The notes: generated from the letters alone by a model not told the origin. Numbered from the stretch's first letter, positions 49,746 through 58,168 are shown. The stretch: DNA of 64,000 bases from Kitasatospora sp. GAS204B (GCF_029892155.1 NZ_JARZAG010000011.1:1-64000), one strand, 5' to 3'. Translations and numbers: made by a program.

Positions 49746-51070
49746 CGCCAGCCCACCTCGTCGGCTGCCGGCCCGCCCGGTACGGGCAGCACCGGTGGCA
49801 GTGCCGCGCCCGGGCACGGACCCGTCTCCAGGTGGCGCCGCACGTCGGCGGCGAAGACCGCCAGCGCCGTCGCGGCCAGCCGGGACGCCCCGTCCGGGTG
49901 GCGGCAGGCGCCCCGTCCGGCGAGCAGCTCGACCCGGTGCGGGAGCCGGGCGGGCAGCTCGGCGTCCGGGCGGCCCCAGGCCAGTTGGTGGAAGTCGGCG
50001 GCGACGGCCGGCAGGCCGAACCGGCACGGCCCGCACTGCCGGGCGCTCTGCGCGGCGAGGAAGCCGAGCACCCGTGCCGTCTCGGCCAGCCCGCAGGAGT
50101 CCGCCGGCAGCGCCACCAGTACCCCCGCGCCCGGCCCGGCGCCCAGCGCGGCCAGCTCGGGCCTGGCGAACGGCACCGCCGGCGCCTGCTCGGCGCTGAG
50201 CCAGCTGCCGAAGAACCCGCCGACCAGCACCGCGCCCAGCGGCCGGCTCGTCCCGCCCGCCGCGGCCAGCACGGCGCCCAGCGGCGTGCCGAGCGGCAAC
50301 TCGTGCACCCCGGGCGCGTGGACGGCGCCGGAGACGGTGAGCAGCGTGGTGCCCGGCGCGTCGGCCGTCCCGGTGCTGCGGAACCAGCTGGGGCCGTAGC
50401 GGGCGATCAGTGCCAGGTGGGCCAGCGTCTCCACGTTGTCGACCAGGGTCGGGCGGCGGTCCACCCCCTTCTCGAACGGGCGGGGCGGTGTGGCCAGCGG
50501 GCGGGCCGGGCCGCCGTTCAGCCACTGGACCAGTGAGGTCTCCTCGCTGGAGACGTAGTGGTGGGGGAGCCGGTGCACCTCGACGGGTATCCGGTCCAGC
50601 CCGGCCCGCCACCGCTCCGCGACCGCCCGGGTCAGCCGGTCCACCTGGGTGGCGCGGGCGCTGCCGCGCGGCAGGCAGAGGTGGACCACCGTGGCGTCGA
50701 CGGCGGCGGCGGCCAGCGCTGCGCCGTCCAGGACCAGGTGCGGAGCCAGGTCGAGCAGCGCCTCGTCCTTGCGGCTGGCGGGCTCGCTCTCCATGCCGTT
50801 GACGACTACCACAGGGCGACCGCGCCCCTCGGCGACCGCGCGCAGCTTGCGTCCGGTGGGGAAGGCCGCGCCGCCGCGTCCGGTGAGGCCGGCCTGCTCG
50901 ACGGTTTGGAGCAGCGCCGCACGGGCCTGCCGGGCGCCGCGCTCGGACGGGAGCGGGGCAGGGCCGTAGCGCCGCAGGTGCTCGGTGAGGTCGGCCGGGC
51001 CGCCCGTCTCGAACCAGCCGCGCAGCAGGCGGTGTTCGGTGCTCTGCCGCAGTTCGGTGGTCTGGGTCAT
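49742..51070 (-). CDS. NuoF-like SLBB/51-kDa NADH-binding flavoprotein
   Basis: A 442-residue protein related to the NADH- and FMN-binding subunit of complex I. Retained signatures are GLTGRGGAAFPTGRKL (FMN site), VVVNGMESEPASRKDEAL and HYVSSEETSLVQWLNG (ICGEET in NuoF), followed by an SLBB domain. The Fe-S segment keeps CGPC and GRGACRHP but appears to lack the first cysteine of the usual four, so the N3-type cluster may be altered. It overlaps both neighbours (ATGA). It probably passes electrons between NAD(P)H and the ferredoxin or the membrane subunit. Confidence 0.85.
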   Translation of the reverse strand: MTQTTELRQSTEHRLLRGWFETGGPADLTEHLRRYGPAPLPSERGARQARAALLQTVEQAGLTGRGGAAFPTGRKLRAVAEGRGRPVVVVNGMESEPASRKDEALLDLAPHLVLDGAALAAAAVDATVVHLCLPRGSARATQVDRLTRAVAERWRAGLDRIPVEVHRLPHHYVSSEETSLVQWLNGGPARPLATPPRPFEKGVDRRPTLVDNVETLAHLALIARYGPSWFRSTGTADAPGTTLLTVSGAVHAPGVHELPLGTPLGAVLAAAGGTSRPLGAVLVGGFFGSWLSAEQAPAVPFARPELAALGAGPGAGVLVALPADSCGLAETARVLGFLAAQSARQCGPCRFGLPAVAADFHQLAWGRPDAELPARLPHRVELLAGRGACRHPDGASRLAATALAVFAADVRRHLETGPCPGAALPPVLPVPGGPAADEVGWR

Positions 51071-51822
51071 CCGAGCTCCCGGGAGATCAGGCCGGTCGAG
51101 GTGCTGACGGTCGCCGTGCTGACGGTCGCCGTGCTGACGGTCGACGTGGCGGGGGCGAGTGCGCGGTGCGACCAACCTGGTTGCAGCGGCCCGGTGGCCA
51201 GGAACACGGTCAGCACGGCGGGGACGGCCGCCGCCGCCACCGCGCCCCACCAGCGCGCGGCCCGGTGGCCGGGGCCCGCCCGGTACAGGCGCCACCAGAC
51301 CGCGCCGACCACGGCCAGCAAGCAGACCGCGTAGAGGCCGAGTTGGAGCGAGAGCCGGGTGTCGGTCCCGGTCCCGGCCGCATGGAACAGGGCCAGCGGC
51401 CAGCTCGCGTACGCCAGCCAGTGCACCGCCTTCCAGCGCCGCTGCCCGATCCGCAGCCGCACCGCGCTGGTCAGCAGCACGGCGAGCAGCAGATCGAAGG
51501 CGAGCGCGCCCAGGCCCACCCAGAGCGTCCGGTAGGAGGAGGCGAACGGGACCACCGCGTCGATCCAGCCGAAGTGCACGTAGCTGTCGGCGATCGCGGT
51601 GACGATGTGCAGCAGCAGGAACGCCAGCGCCAGCAGCGAGAGGTTGCGGTGCAGCGCGCCGATCTCGAACCGGGCGATCCGCTTGGGCGCGTACCGGCCG
51701 CCGGCCACGATGCCGAGCAGCACGGTCGCGGTGAGCAGCAGCAGCGCCACCGTGCCGCCCGCGCGGGTGGCGTACCAGAGCGGGCTGGGTCCGGCGGCGG
51801 CCAGCAGGACCGTGCTCGTCAT
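51067..51822 (-). CDS. Ferric reductase-like transmembrane protein
   Basis: A 251-residue membrane protein with about six helices. Haem-ligand histidines typical of the ferric reductase/MsrQ-like domain occur in GALHRNLSLLALAFLLLHIV, VHWLAYASWPLALFH and nearby. It would move electrons across the membrane through haem b. The C-terminal segment has a 15-base tandem repeat at 51101-51145 (TVSTA in protein) repeated three times. Starts in the stop of apbE and ends in the start of the NuoF-like gene (ATGA both sides). Confidence 0.88.
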   Translation of the reverse strand: MTSTVLLAAAGPSPLWYATRAGGTVALLLLTATVLLGIVAGGRYAPKRIARFEIGALHRNLSLLALAFLLLHIVTAIADSYVHFGWIDAVVPFASSYRTLWVGLGALAFDLLLAVLLTSAVRLRIGQRRWKAVHWLAYASWPLALFHAAGTGTDTRLSLQLGLYAVCLLAVVGAVWWRLYRAGPGHRAARWWGAVAAAAVPAVLTVFLATGPLQPGWSHRALAPATSTVSTATVSTATVSTSTGLISRELG

Positions 51823-52799
51823 CGGCGACCTCCGTCGGTGGGGCGGTCCTCGGTGGGCTGGTCTTCGGCGGGCCAGGCGGCGAGCCGGAGCACGGCGCCG
51901 TCCGTGCGCACCAGCCGGGCGGGCAGGGCGCGTTCGCGCAGCCAGCCGGGGGCCGCCTCGCCCAGCACGATCGCCGCCGTGCTGGCGGTGTTGGCGTCCA
52001 GACAGCTCGCGGCGGCCACGCTGACGGTCCGCCAGACGGGTGGCGGCACGTCGCCGGTGGCCGGGTCGACGATGTGGTGCAGCAACCGGCCACCGCGCCG
52101 CCAGGTCCGGGCGGTGATGCCCGAGGTGGCGAGGCCGCCGCCGCGCAGGGCGACCACGGGGCTGTCACCGCGGTCGTCGCCGTCGCTGTCGTGCTGCTCC
52201 GGGTGCCCGTAGGCGATCCGCACCCGCCAGCCGTCGGCCGGCGGCGGACCGGCCACCGAGAGGTCGCCGCCGAGGTTCACCAGCACCCCGCAGCCGGTCG
52301 CCCGGGCCGCCCGCCGGGCCGCTCGGTCGGCGGCCAGCGCCTTGGCGGTGGCGCCCAGGTCGAGCGCGCAGCCCGGTGGCAGCCGCAGGCGGCGGCTCGC
52401 CGGCGCCCACTCGACGCTGCGCCAGCCGCTCGGCCGCACTGGCAGCGCCGGGCCGACCTGCTCGGGACGCACGGTCGCGAAGGTCCGGTCGTAGCCCAGC
52501 GCGACCAGCGCCGGGCCCACGGTCGGGTCGACCGCGCCGTCGGTGAGCTCGGCGGCCCGGAACGCGGCGTCGAGCGCTTCGGCGAAGAGCGGTCCGACCG
52601 TCACCGGCTGCCCGGCGGCGGCGTTCGCTCCGGAGAGCTCTGAGTCGGCGCGGAAGCGGCTGCAGGCCAGGTCGATCGCCGCGAGCTCGGCGGTGAGCAC
52701 CTGCCGGGCCGCGGCGAGCCGCTCCGGGTCGGTGACCAGCAGCACGGCGGTCGTCCCGAGGGCGGCGAAGCGGTCGATGGCCGGGGCGGCGCGGCTCAT
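51819..52799 (-). CDS. apbE: FAD:protein FMN transferase (ApbE family)
   Basis: A 326-residue flavin transferase that attaches FMN covalently to a Thr or Ser of a target protein. Family marks are the early MSRAAPAIDRFAALGTTAVL, SRFRADSELSGAN, ALDLGATAKALAADRA, VNLGGDLSVAG and ATSGITARTWRRGGRLLHHI, with the late Mg-binding ANTASTAAIVLG. The usual substrate, an FMN_bind domain protein, is not encoded in the operon. ATGA overlaps on both sides show tight coupling with the ferric reductase-like protein and the Pro-rich protein. Confidence 0.92.
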   Translation of the reverse strand: MSRAAPAIDRFAALGTTAVLLVTDPERLAAARQVLTAELAAIDLACSRFRADSELSGANAAAGQPVTVGPLFAEALDAAFRAAELTDGAVDPTVGPALVALGYDRTFATVRPEQVGPALPVRPSGWRSVEWAPASRRLRLPPGCALDLGATAKALAADRAARRAARATGCGVLVNLGGDLSVAGPPPADGWRVRIAYGHPEQHDSDGDDRGDSPVVALRGGGLATSGITARTWRRGGRLLHHIVDPATGDVPPPVWRTVSVAAASCLDANTASTAAIVLGEAAPGWLRERALPARLVRTDGAVLRLAAWPAEDQPTEDRPTDGGRR

Positions 52800-53281
52800 G
52801 ACGCCTTCGACGTGGTGGTCGGCTGCGGCTGGGGCTGCTGCGGGGTGGGCGCCACCGCAGTCGGTGGCTGCTGGGGCGGCTGGAGCGGCGGTACGGGTTG
52901 CACCGGTTGCGTGGGCTGGACGGGCACCGGCTGCGGGGGCGGTGTCGGCCGGGCCGCTGCTGTCGGGCTCGCCTGGGACGGGACAGGAGCTGGTGCGGAT
53001 GTCTGTGCGGTCGTGGGCATGGGTGTCGTCGGAGTCGGAGTCGGAGCCGGGGTCGCGTTCGGCGTCGGGGTCGGCGTCGGGGTGGCCGCGACCGCCGAAG
53101 GCCGCGCCGCCGGCACCACCGCCGTGCTGCCCGGCAGCGAGTGCGCGTACCCCGTGCCCAGCACCACCGACCCCGCCGCCGCGGCCACCCCGGCGCCGAT
53201 GGTCGCCGCGCCGACCCGGCGCAGCCCCCAGCGGCGCAGCCGGACCGCGCGCCGGTTCGGGGTCGGGTGCTGAGCGCTCAT
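52796..53281 (-). CDS. Membrane-anchored Pro/Thr-rich protein heading the redox operon
   Basis: A 161-residue protein. A basic start (NRRAVRLRRWGLRRVG) leads into one hydrophobic segment (AATIGAGVAAAAGSVVLG), then about 110 residues of almost pure Pro, Thr, Gln and Ala. Genes at this place in related clusters encode an FMN-binding protein, yet no such domain or flavinylation motif is visible, so it may be a degenerate or replaced form. GAGGAG nine bases before the ATG supports the start. First of five overlapping genes. Confidence 0.7.
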   Translation of the reverse strand: MSAQHPTPNRRAVRLRRWGLRRVGAATIGAGVAAAAGSVVLGTGYAHSLPGSTAVVPAARPSAVAATPTPTPTPNATPAPTPTPTTPMPTTAQTSAPAPVPSQASPTAAARPTPPPQPVPVQPTQPVQPVPPLQPPQQPPTAVAPTPQQPQPQPTTTSKAS

Positions 53282-53394
53282 GAAGGGGGCTCCTCGGGTT
53301 CCTCGGGGTCCGTCCACCTCCAGAGTCCCCATCGACCTGTCGGGAACCCGTTCAGAAGACCTTCACAACTCGTAAAGACCGAGAGAAGGCCAGG

Positions 53395-54786
53395 TCAGCC
53401 GCTCGCCGCCCGGGCGGCCGGCAGTTCGAGTTCGACCGTCAGGCCACCGCCCGGCGTGTCGGCCAGCCGCGCCTCGCCGCCGTTGGCGGTGACCAGCCGG
53501 TGCACGATCGCCAGCCCCAGGCCGGTGCCGGTCGCCTCCGGGTTGCCGAAGCGGCGGAACGCCGCCTCCCGCGCCGCCGCCGTCATCCCCGGGCCGTCGT
53601 CCACCACGCGCAGCAGCACCCGGCCGCTCCCGGCGGCCGCGCCCTCGATCCGGACCCGACCGCCCGCCGGGACCGCGTCCAGCGCGTTGGCGAGGAGGTT
53701 GTCCAGCACTTGCTCCAGGTCGCCGCCGCCGAGCGAGGCGGCCAGCCGCGCCGGGCAGCTGGTGCTGAGCGCCACCCCGCGCTCGGTCGCCAGCGGTTCC
53801 CACGCCGCCACCCGCTCGGCGGCCACCTCGGCCAGTCGGACGGTGACCGGCTTGGGCACCGCGCTCTCCGCCCGCGCGGCCGCGAGCAGCCCGTCCACCA
53901 GCCGGGAGAGCCGGGCGATCTCCTCCTGCGCCCCGGCCAGCTCCGCCGCCGTCTCGCCGTCCGCCCCGGTGGGTCCGTCCGCCAGCAGGTCGAGCCGCAG
54001 CCGCAACGCCGTCAGCGGGGTGCGCAGTTGGTGCGAGACGTCGGCGATCACCGCCCGGTGCCCGTGCACCAGCGTCTCGGTCCGCGCCGCCATGGTGTTG
54101 AACGTCGCCGCCAGCCGCCGGACCTCCTGCGGTCCGCGCTCCACCGGCGCCCGCGCCGCCAGCTCGCCCTCGCCGAGCCGGCGCGCGGCCAGGTCCACCT
54201 CGTGCAGCGGCCGGCCGACCCAGCGGGCCAGCCGGACCGAGACCAGCGTCCCGGTCAGGATGCCGCCGACGCCGATCAGGGCGAGCCAGCTCCAGATCAC
54301 CGCGATCCGGTCGTCCAGCGGGTCGGTGGAGCGGGTCAGCACGGCCACCCCCACCGCGTCGTCGGTGTCACCGACCGGCACGGCGACCGTGAGGCGGTCG
54401 TCGGCGCGCGCCGTGCGGGTCTGCGGCGAGTCCGACCTGCCGGCGGCGTTCGGGCTCGCGAGCACGGCGCCGACCAGGGACGGGACGACGCCGCCGGTGG
54501 CCGTGCCGCAGGAGGTGCGGGCGATCTGCGCTCCGGTGGCGTCGTAGACGGCCGCACAGCCGCCGTCCCGCTGGGCGTCGTCCAGCAGGCGCAGCATCGC
54601 CTCTTCGGACTTCTGGTCGGACAGGTGCTCCTCGGCCGCCGACGCGATCGCCCGGGTGGCGGCCTCGGCGGAGCTGCGGAAGGAGGTCTCCTCGCGCTCG
54701 GTCAGCAGGATGCCGAGCGGGACCACCGCCAGCACCAGCAGCACCACGACCAGCAGCGAGACGGTCAGCGCGATCCGCCGGGTCAT
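53395..54786 (-). CDS. Sensor histidine kinase
   Basis: A 463-residue membrane kinase. Two transmembrane segments (VSLLVVVLLVLAVVPLGILL and VIWSWLALIGVGGILTGTLV) flank an extracytoplasmic sensor of about 120 residues with two cysteines (DGGCAAV, RTSCGTA). A HAMP region follows, then the phospho-acceptor H252 in DVSHQLRTPLTAL, and the ATPase N, G1 and G2 boxes (LDNLLANALDAV, VVDDGPGM, GTGLGLAIV). Overlaps the response regulator (ATGA). The redox operon begins 113 bases downstream and is the obvious target. Confidence 0.94.
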   Translation of the reverse strand: MTRRIALTVSLLVVVLLVLAVVPLGILLTEREETSFRSSAEAATRAIASAAEEHLSDQKSEEAMLRLLDDAQRDGGCAAVYDATGAQIARTSCGTATGGVVPSLVGAVLASPNAAGRSDSPQTRTARADDRLTVAVPVGDTDDAVGVAVLTRSTDPLDDRIAVIWSWLALIGVGGILTGTLVSVRLARWVGRPLHEVDLAARRLGEGELAARAPVERGPQEVRRLAATFNTMAARTETLVHGHRAVIADVSHQLRTPLTALRLRLDLLADGPTGADGETAAELAGAQEEIARLSRLVDGLLAAARAESAVPKPVTVRLAEVAAERVAAWEPLATERGVALSTSCPARLAASLGGGDLEQVLDNLLANALDAVPAGGRVRIEGAAAGSGRVLLRVVDDGPGMTAAAREAAFRRFGNPEATGTGLGLAIVHRLVTANGGEARLADTPGGGLTVELELPAARAASG

Positions 54787-55532
54787 GACCGCTGGGTGCC
54801 GGTCGCGGTGTCCGGCGTCGCGCCCTCACCCACGCCCAGCCGGAATCCGCGCCCGTAGACGGTCTCCACCAGCCCCGGCACGCCGAGCTTGCGGCGCAGC
54901 GCGGCCATGTGGACGTCCAGCACCTTGGTCGGGCCGTACCAGTGCTCGTCCCAGGCGCGTTCCAGGATCTCCTGGCGGGTCACCACCCGCCCCGGGTCGA
55001 CGGCCAGGCACTCCAGGATGTCGAACTCCTTGGGCGTCAGCGCCACTTCGCCGCCGTGCACGGTGACCTTGCGGGTGCGCGGGTCCACCGTCAGCGGTCC
55101 GTGGCTGAGCAGTTCTGGCCCGATCGGCCGGGTGCGGCGCAGCACCGCGCGGATCCGGGCCAGCAACTCGGCCAGCCCGAACGGCTTCACCAGGTAGTCG
55201 TCCGCCCCCTCGTCCAGCGCGCTGACCCGGTCGCCCTCCTCGCCGCGCGCGGTCACCACGATGATCGCCGCCGCGTCCGAGCGGCGCCGCAGCAGCCGGC
55301 AGACGGTCACCCCGTCCAGGTCCGGCAGCCCGAGGTCGAGCAGCACCACGTCCGGTACCGGGTCCTGGCGCAGTGCCGCCTGCCCCGTGTCCACGCTGCC
55401 CGCCGCGTACCCCGCCCGCGCCAGGCCGCGGACCAGCGACCGGGAGATCGCGGGGTCGTCCTCGACCACCAGGACACGGACGGCCGGGGCGCCGGGAGCC
55501 TCGGCGGGGTGGCCGGGAGTGGTGTCGTGCAT
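54783..55532 (-). CDS. OmpR family response regulator
   Basis: A 249-residue regulator. The receiver domain (19-135) has the acidic pocket VVEDDPAI, the phosphorylation site D66 in VVLLDLGLPD and the switch residues VVTARGE and VKPFG. The winged-helix domain (145-235) has LTPKEFDILECLAV, VTRQEILERAW and VYGRGFRLG. TAGGCT lies 6 bases before the ATG, so its message may be leaderless. It pairs with the histidine kinase that follows. Confidence 0.95.
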   Translation of the reverse strand: MHDTTPGHPAEAPGAPAVRVLVVEDDPAISRSLVRGLARAGYAAGSVDTGQAALRQDPVPDVVLLDLGLPDLDGVTVCRLLRRRSDAAAIIVVTARGEEGDRVSALDEGADDYLVKPFGLAELLARIRAVLRRTRPIGPELLSHGPLTVDPRTRKVTVHGGEVALTPKEFDILECLAVDPGRVVTRQEILERAWDEHWYGPTKVLDVHMAALRRKLGVPGLVETVYGRGFRLGVGEGATPDTATGTQRS

Positions 55533-55617
55533 GCTCCCAGCCTAGGGCCGAACCCTTCGCGGACCGGTCGCGGTCCACGTCGCCGTCACGCCGCCTTCGC
55601 CGCCCCCGTCGTCGCCG

Positions 55618-56475
55618 TCACGCCTCGTCCGTCGCGCGCCGTCCCCAGGCGGTGATCAGCGGGGCGGTGGTGACGTCCAGCTCCTGGTCCGGTGCCGTGC
55701 TCGCCAGCCGGTCGAGGTGGCGCTGGATCTCGGCGCCGGTCGCCAGCCCGCCGGCGATCAGCTGCTCGCTCAGCTGACGGACCGTCGCCGCCTCCAGGGT
55801 CCGGCAGGCCGCCGAGGTGACCGGGAAGTAGCCCTCCGCCCGCACCTCGTGCAGGCCCGCCCCGCGCAGCAGGGCCGGCAGGGTGCGCCCGAAGGCGAGG
55901 TCGACGCCGCGCTCGGCCAGCAGCGTGCGGAAGCCGCGCCGGATCCGGTTGGCCAGCTCCTCGGCTGGTCCCCGCTCGTCCGGGCAGGCGAGCGGTTGGA
56001 GCGCCGGGTCCGCGTCCTCCACCACCAACCAGCCGCCGGGGCGGACGGCGGCGGCCAACCGCCGCAGCACCGCGGCGCGCTCGGGCAGGTGCACCAGCAC
56101 CAGGCGGGCGTGCACCAGGTCGAACCGCCCCTCGGGCGGGGCGTCGCGGACCACGTCGTGACGGCGCACCTCGATCGGTGGCCCGGCCGGTGGGTCGAGG
56201 TCGGCCAGCCAGGAGGTGTCGATGTCGGTGGCCAGCACCCGCCCGCTCGGCCCGACCCGCTCGGCCAGCGCCAGGGGCAGCGCAGGGCCGCCCGCGCCGA
56301 CCTCCCAGCAGCGCCAACCCCGCAGTGGCCCGAGCCGCTCCAGGTGGGTGAGCGTCCACGGGTCGAACAACTCGGCGATCGCGGCGAAGCGTTGGCCCGC
56401 CTCGCGTTGCCGGTTGTCGAGCAGGTAGCGGGTGGCGGCATCGTCGGGTGCGCTGTCAGGTGTCCGGTCGTTCAT
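55618..56475 (-). CDS. Class I SAM-dependent methyltransferase
   Basis: A 285-residue methyltransferase. The SAM-binding strand and loop is WEVGAGGPALPLALAERVGP, followed by VLATDIDTSWL (acidic residue binding ribose), HDVVRDAPPEGRFDLVHARL and the post-core VLRRLAAAVRPGGWLVVEDAD. The N-terminus AGQRFAAIAELFDPWTLTHL resembles UbiE-like or small-molecule methyltransferases. CAGGAT lies 6 bases before the ATG. Substrate unknown. Confidence 0.88.
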   Translation of the reverse strand: MNDRTPDSAPDDAATRYLLDNRQREAGQRFAAIAELFDPWTLTHLERLGPLRGWRCWEVGAGGPALPLALAERVGPSGRVLATDIDTSWLADLDPPAGPPIEVRRHDVVRDAPPEGRFDLVHARLVLVHLPERAAVLRRLAAAVRPGGWLVVEDADPALQPLACPDERGPAEELANRIRRGFRTLLAERGVDLAFGRTLPALLRGAGLHEVRAEGYFPVTSAACRTLEAATVRQLSEQLIAGGLATGAEIQRHLDRLASTAPDQELDVTTAPLITAWGRRATDEA

Positions 56476-56523
56476 GCCCCCATCCTGCACCCCGTCCTGC
56501 CTGCGGTTCGTCCGGCCACCACG

Positions 56524-56538
56524 CTGACGGTCCGTCAG
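56524..56538. repeat. 15-base palindrome between divergent genes
   Basis: CTGACGGTCCGTCAG, identical to 27964 and 34857, here about 28 bases upstream of the -10 of the reductase gene at 56579 and 49 bases from the divergent methyltransferase start. Confidence 0.85.
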
Positions 56539-56565
56539 GTCCACGGTCGGCGCCGCGCCGCCCGG

Positions 56566-56571
56566 TACCGT
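56566..56571 (+). promoter_or_regulatory. Candidate leaderless -10 element for the reductase at 56579
   Basis: TACCGT, 7 bases, then the ATG at 56579. Confidence 0.45.
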
Positions 56572-56578
56572 GGCGGGC

Positions 56579-57235
56579 ATGCGAATCGTCATCGCCGGTG
56601 GCCACGGCCAGGTCGCGCTCCACCTCGAACTCCTGCTCGCCGCCCGCGGCGACCAGCCGGTCGGCCTGATCCGCCGCTCCGAACAGGCCGACGACCTGCG
56701 CCGGCAGGGTGCGGAGCCGGTGCTCTTCGACCTGGAGACCGCCGCGCCCGAGCAGCTCGCCAAGGTGCTGGACGGCGCCGACGCGGTCGTCTTCGCCGCC
56801 GGTGCCGGGCCCGGCAGCACCGCCGCCCGCAAGGACACCGTCGACCGGGGCGCCGCCGTCCTGCTCGCCGACGCCGCCGAACTGGCCGGTGTGCGACGCT
56901 ACTTGATGCTGTCGTCGATGGGCGCGGACGCCCGCGCCGGGGACGGCGCGGACCCGGTCTTCGGCGCGTACCTGCGGGCGAAGGGCGCCGCCGACGACGA
57001 CCTGCGCGGGCGGCACGGCCTGCACTGGACGGTGCTTCGCCCCGGCCGGCTGACCGACGAGCCGGCTACCGGGCTGGTCCGGCTGGCCGACTCGACGGGC
57101 CGCGGCGCCGTCCCCCGCGAGGACGTGGCGGCGGTGCTCGCCGCGCTCCTGGCGGACCCGCCGCCGCTGGCGGGGCGGACGGTGGAGCTGGTGTCGGGCA
57201 CGGTGCAGGTGGCGGCGGCAGTCGCGGCGGCGTAG
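56579..57235 (+). CDS. NAD(P)-binding atypical short-chain reductase (NmrA/SDR_a5-like)
   Basis: A 218-residue Rossmann protein. The cofactor motif is MRIVIAGGHGQVALHLEL, with the next segment VGLIRRSEQADDLRRQG supplying basic residues that suit NADPH. VVFAAGAGPGSTAARKDTVD and RYLMLSSMGAD follow the atypical SDR pattern in which the usual YxxxK site is shifted (FGAYLRAKGAAD). The role may be oxidoreductase or redox-sensing regulator. The start is at the ATG 7 bases after TACCGT. Confidence 0.88.
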   Translation: MRIVIAGGHGQVALHLELLLAARGDQPVGLIRRSEQADDLRRQGAEPVLFDLETAAPEQLAKVLDGADAVVFAAGAGPGSTAARKDTVDRGAAVLLADAAELAGVRRYLMLSSMGADARAGDGADPVFGAYLRAKGAADDDLRGRHGLHWTVLRPGRLTDEPATGLVRLADSTGRGAVPREDVAAVLAALLADPPPLAGRTVELVSGTVQVAAAVAAA

Positions 57236-57289
57236 GAAGAGGCCGCGCAGGAGCGGGCCGGCGGGGCCGGAACGCCACTTCGGGGAACG

Positions 57290-58141
57290 CTACTTCTGGT
57301 ACGCGGCGGTCGCGATCTGGACGAACGAGCGGATCAGTGGATTCGGGTCGCCCTCGTTCCAGGCCGCGACCACACGGCTCGGCGCCATGTCGATCAGCGG
57401 CACCACGGTGAGCCCCGCCGCCGGCTCGTGGTCCAGCAGGGTCATGCCGACCGTGCCGTTCCAGAGCACGGCTTGCCGGCATTCCTGGACGGCGCGCACC
57501 ACCGGGCCCTGGCGAGGCTCCCCGCCGTTCCAGTACGACTGCCAGCCGGGGTCGGTGCCCTGCGGGAACCGGAACCAGCGGCGGTCGGCCAGGTCGGCCA
57601 GCTTCAGCCGGTCGCGGCGGGCCAGCGGATCGTCGGTGCGCAACAGTGCTCCCACCGGGTCGGCGCGCAGCTGACGTACCATCAGGCCGGTCTCGTCGAA
57701 CGGCCCGCGGGTCAGGGCGACATCGACCAGCCCGGCGTGCAGCCCGCAGGTGGGATCGGTCAGGTCGGTCTCGCGGATGCGGACCTCGACGTGCGGGTGC
57801 CGCCGGCGGTAGGCATCGGCCAGCCGGGTCGCGTCCGGGTCGGTGCTGTCGCCCAGGAAGCCGACGGTGATGGTCGCGGTGCCGGCCGCCGCGGCCACGC
57901 GTACCCGGACCCGGTCGGCCTGGTCGAGCAGGGCGCGCGCGTCGTCGAGCAGCACCGCGCCCGCCGCGGTGAGCGTGACGCCGGCGGAAGACCGGTCGAA
58001 CAGTGCGGCGCCGAGCTCGGTCTCCAGCTGCTTGACCGCCCGGCTCAGCGGTGGCTGGCTCATGTGCAGCCGGGAGGCGGCCCGGCCGAAGTGGAGTTCC
58101 TCGGCGACCGCCATGAAGTAGCGCAGCGTGCGTAGCTCCAT
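57290..58141 (-). CDS. LysR family transcriptional regulator
   Basis: A 283-residue regulator with the usual N-terminal helix-turn-helix (LRYFMAVAEELHFGRAASRL, HMSQPPLSRAVKQLE) and a periplasmic-binding-like effector domain. TATCGT lies 7 bases before the ATG and overlaps the palindrome 58150-58168, so the protein probably represses itself when bound there. It is divergent from a cupin-DoxX pair, its likely target. Confidence 0.93.
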   Translation of the reverse strand: MELRTLRYFMAVAEELHFGRAASRLHMSQPPLSRAVKQLETELGAALFDRSSAGVTLTAAGAVLLDDARALLDQADRVRVRVAAAAGTATITVGFLGDSTDPDATRLADAYRRRHPHVEVRIRETDLTDPTCGLHAGLVDVALTRGPFDETGLMVRQLRADPVGALLRTDDPLARRDRLKLADLADRRWFRFPQGTDPGWQSYWNGGEPRQGPVVRAVQECRQAVLWNGTVGMTLLDHEPAAGLTVVPLIDMAPSRVVAAWNEGDPNPLIRSFVQIATAAYQK

Positions 58142-58149
58142 GCCCGCCA

Positions 58150-58168
58150 CGATACCCGTACGGTATCG
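58150..58168. promoter_or_regulatory. LysR-type operator
   Basis: CGATACC (58150-58156), CGTAC centre, GGTATCG (58162-58168): a perfect inverted repeat that contains ATAC-N7-GTAT, i.e. the T-N11-A core of LysR binding sites. It overlaps the lysR -10 on the minus strand (58149-58154) and lies 55 bases before the divergent cupin gene. Confidence 0.7.
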
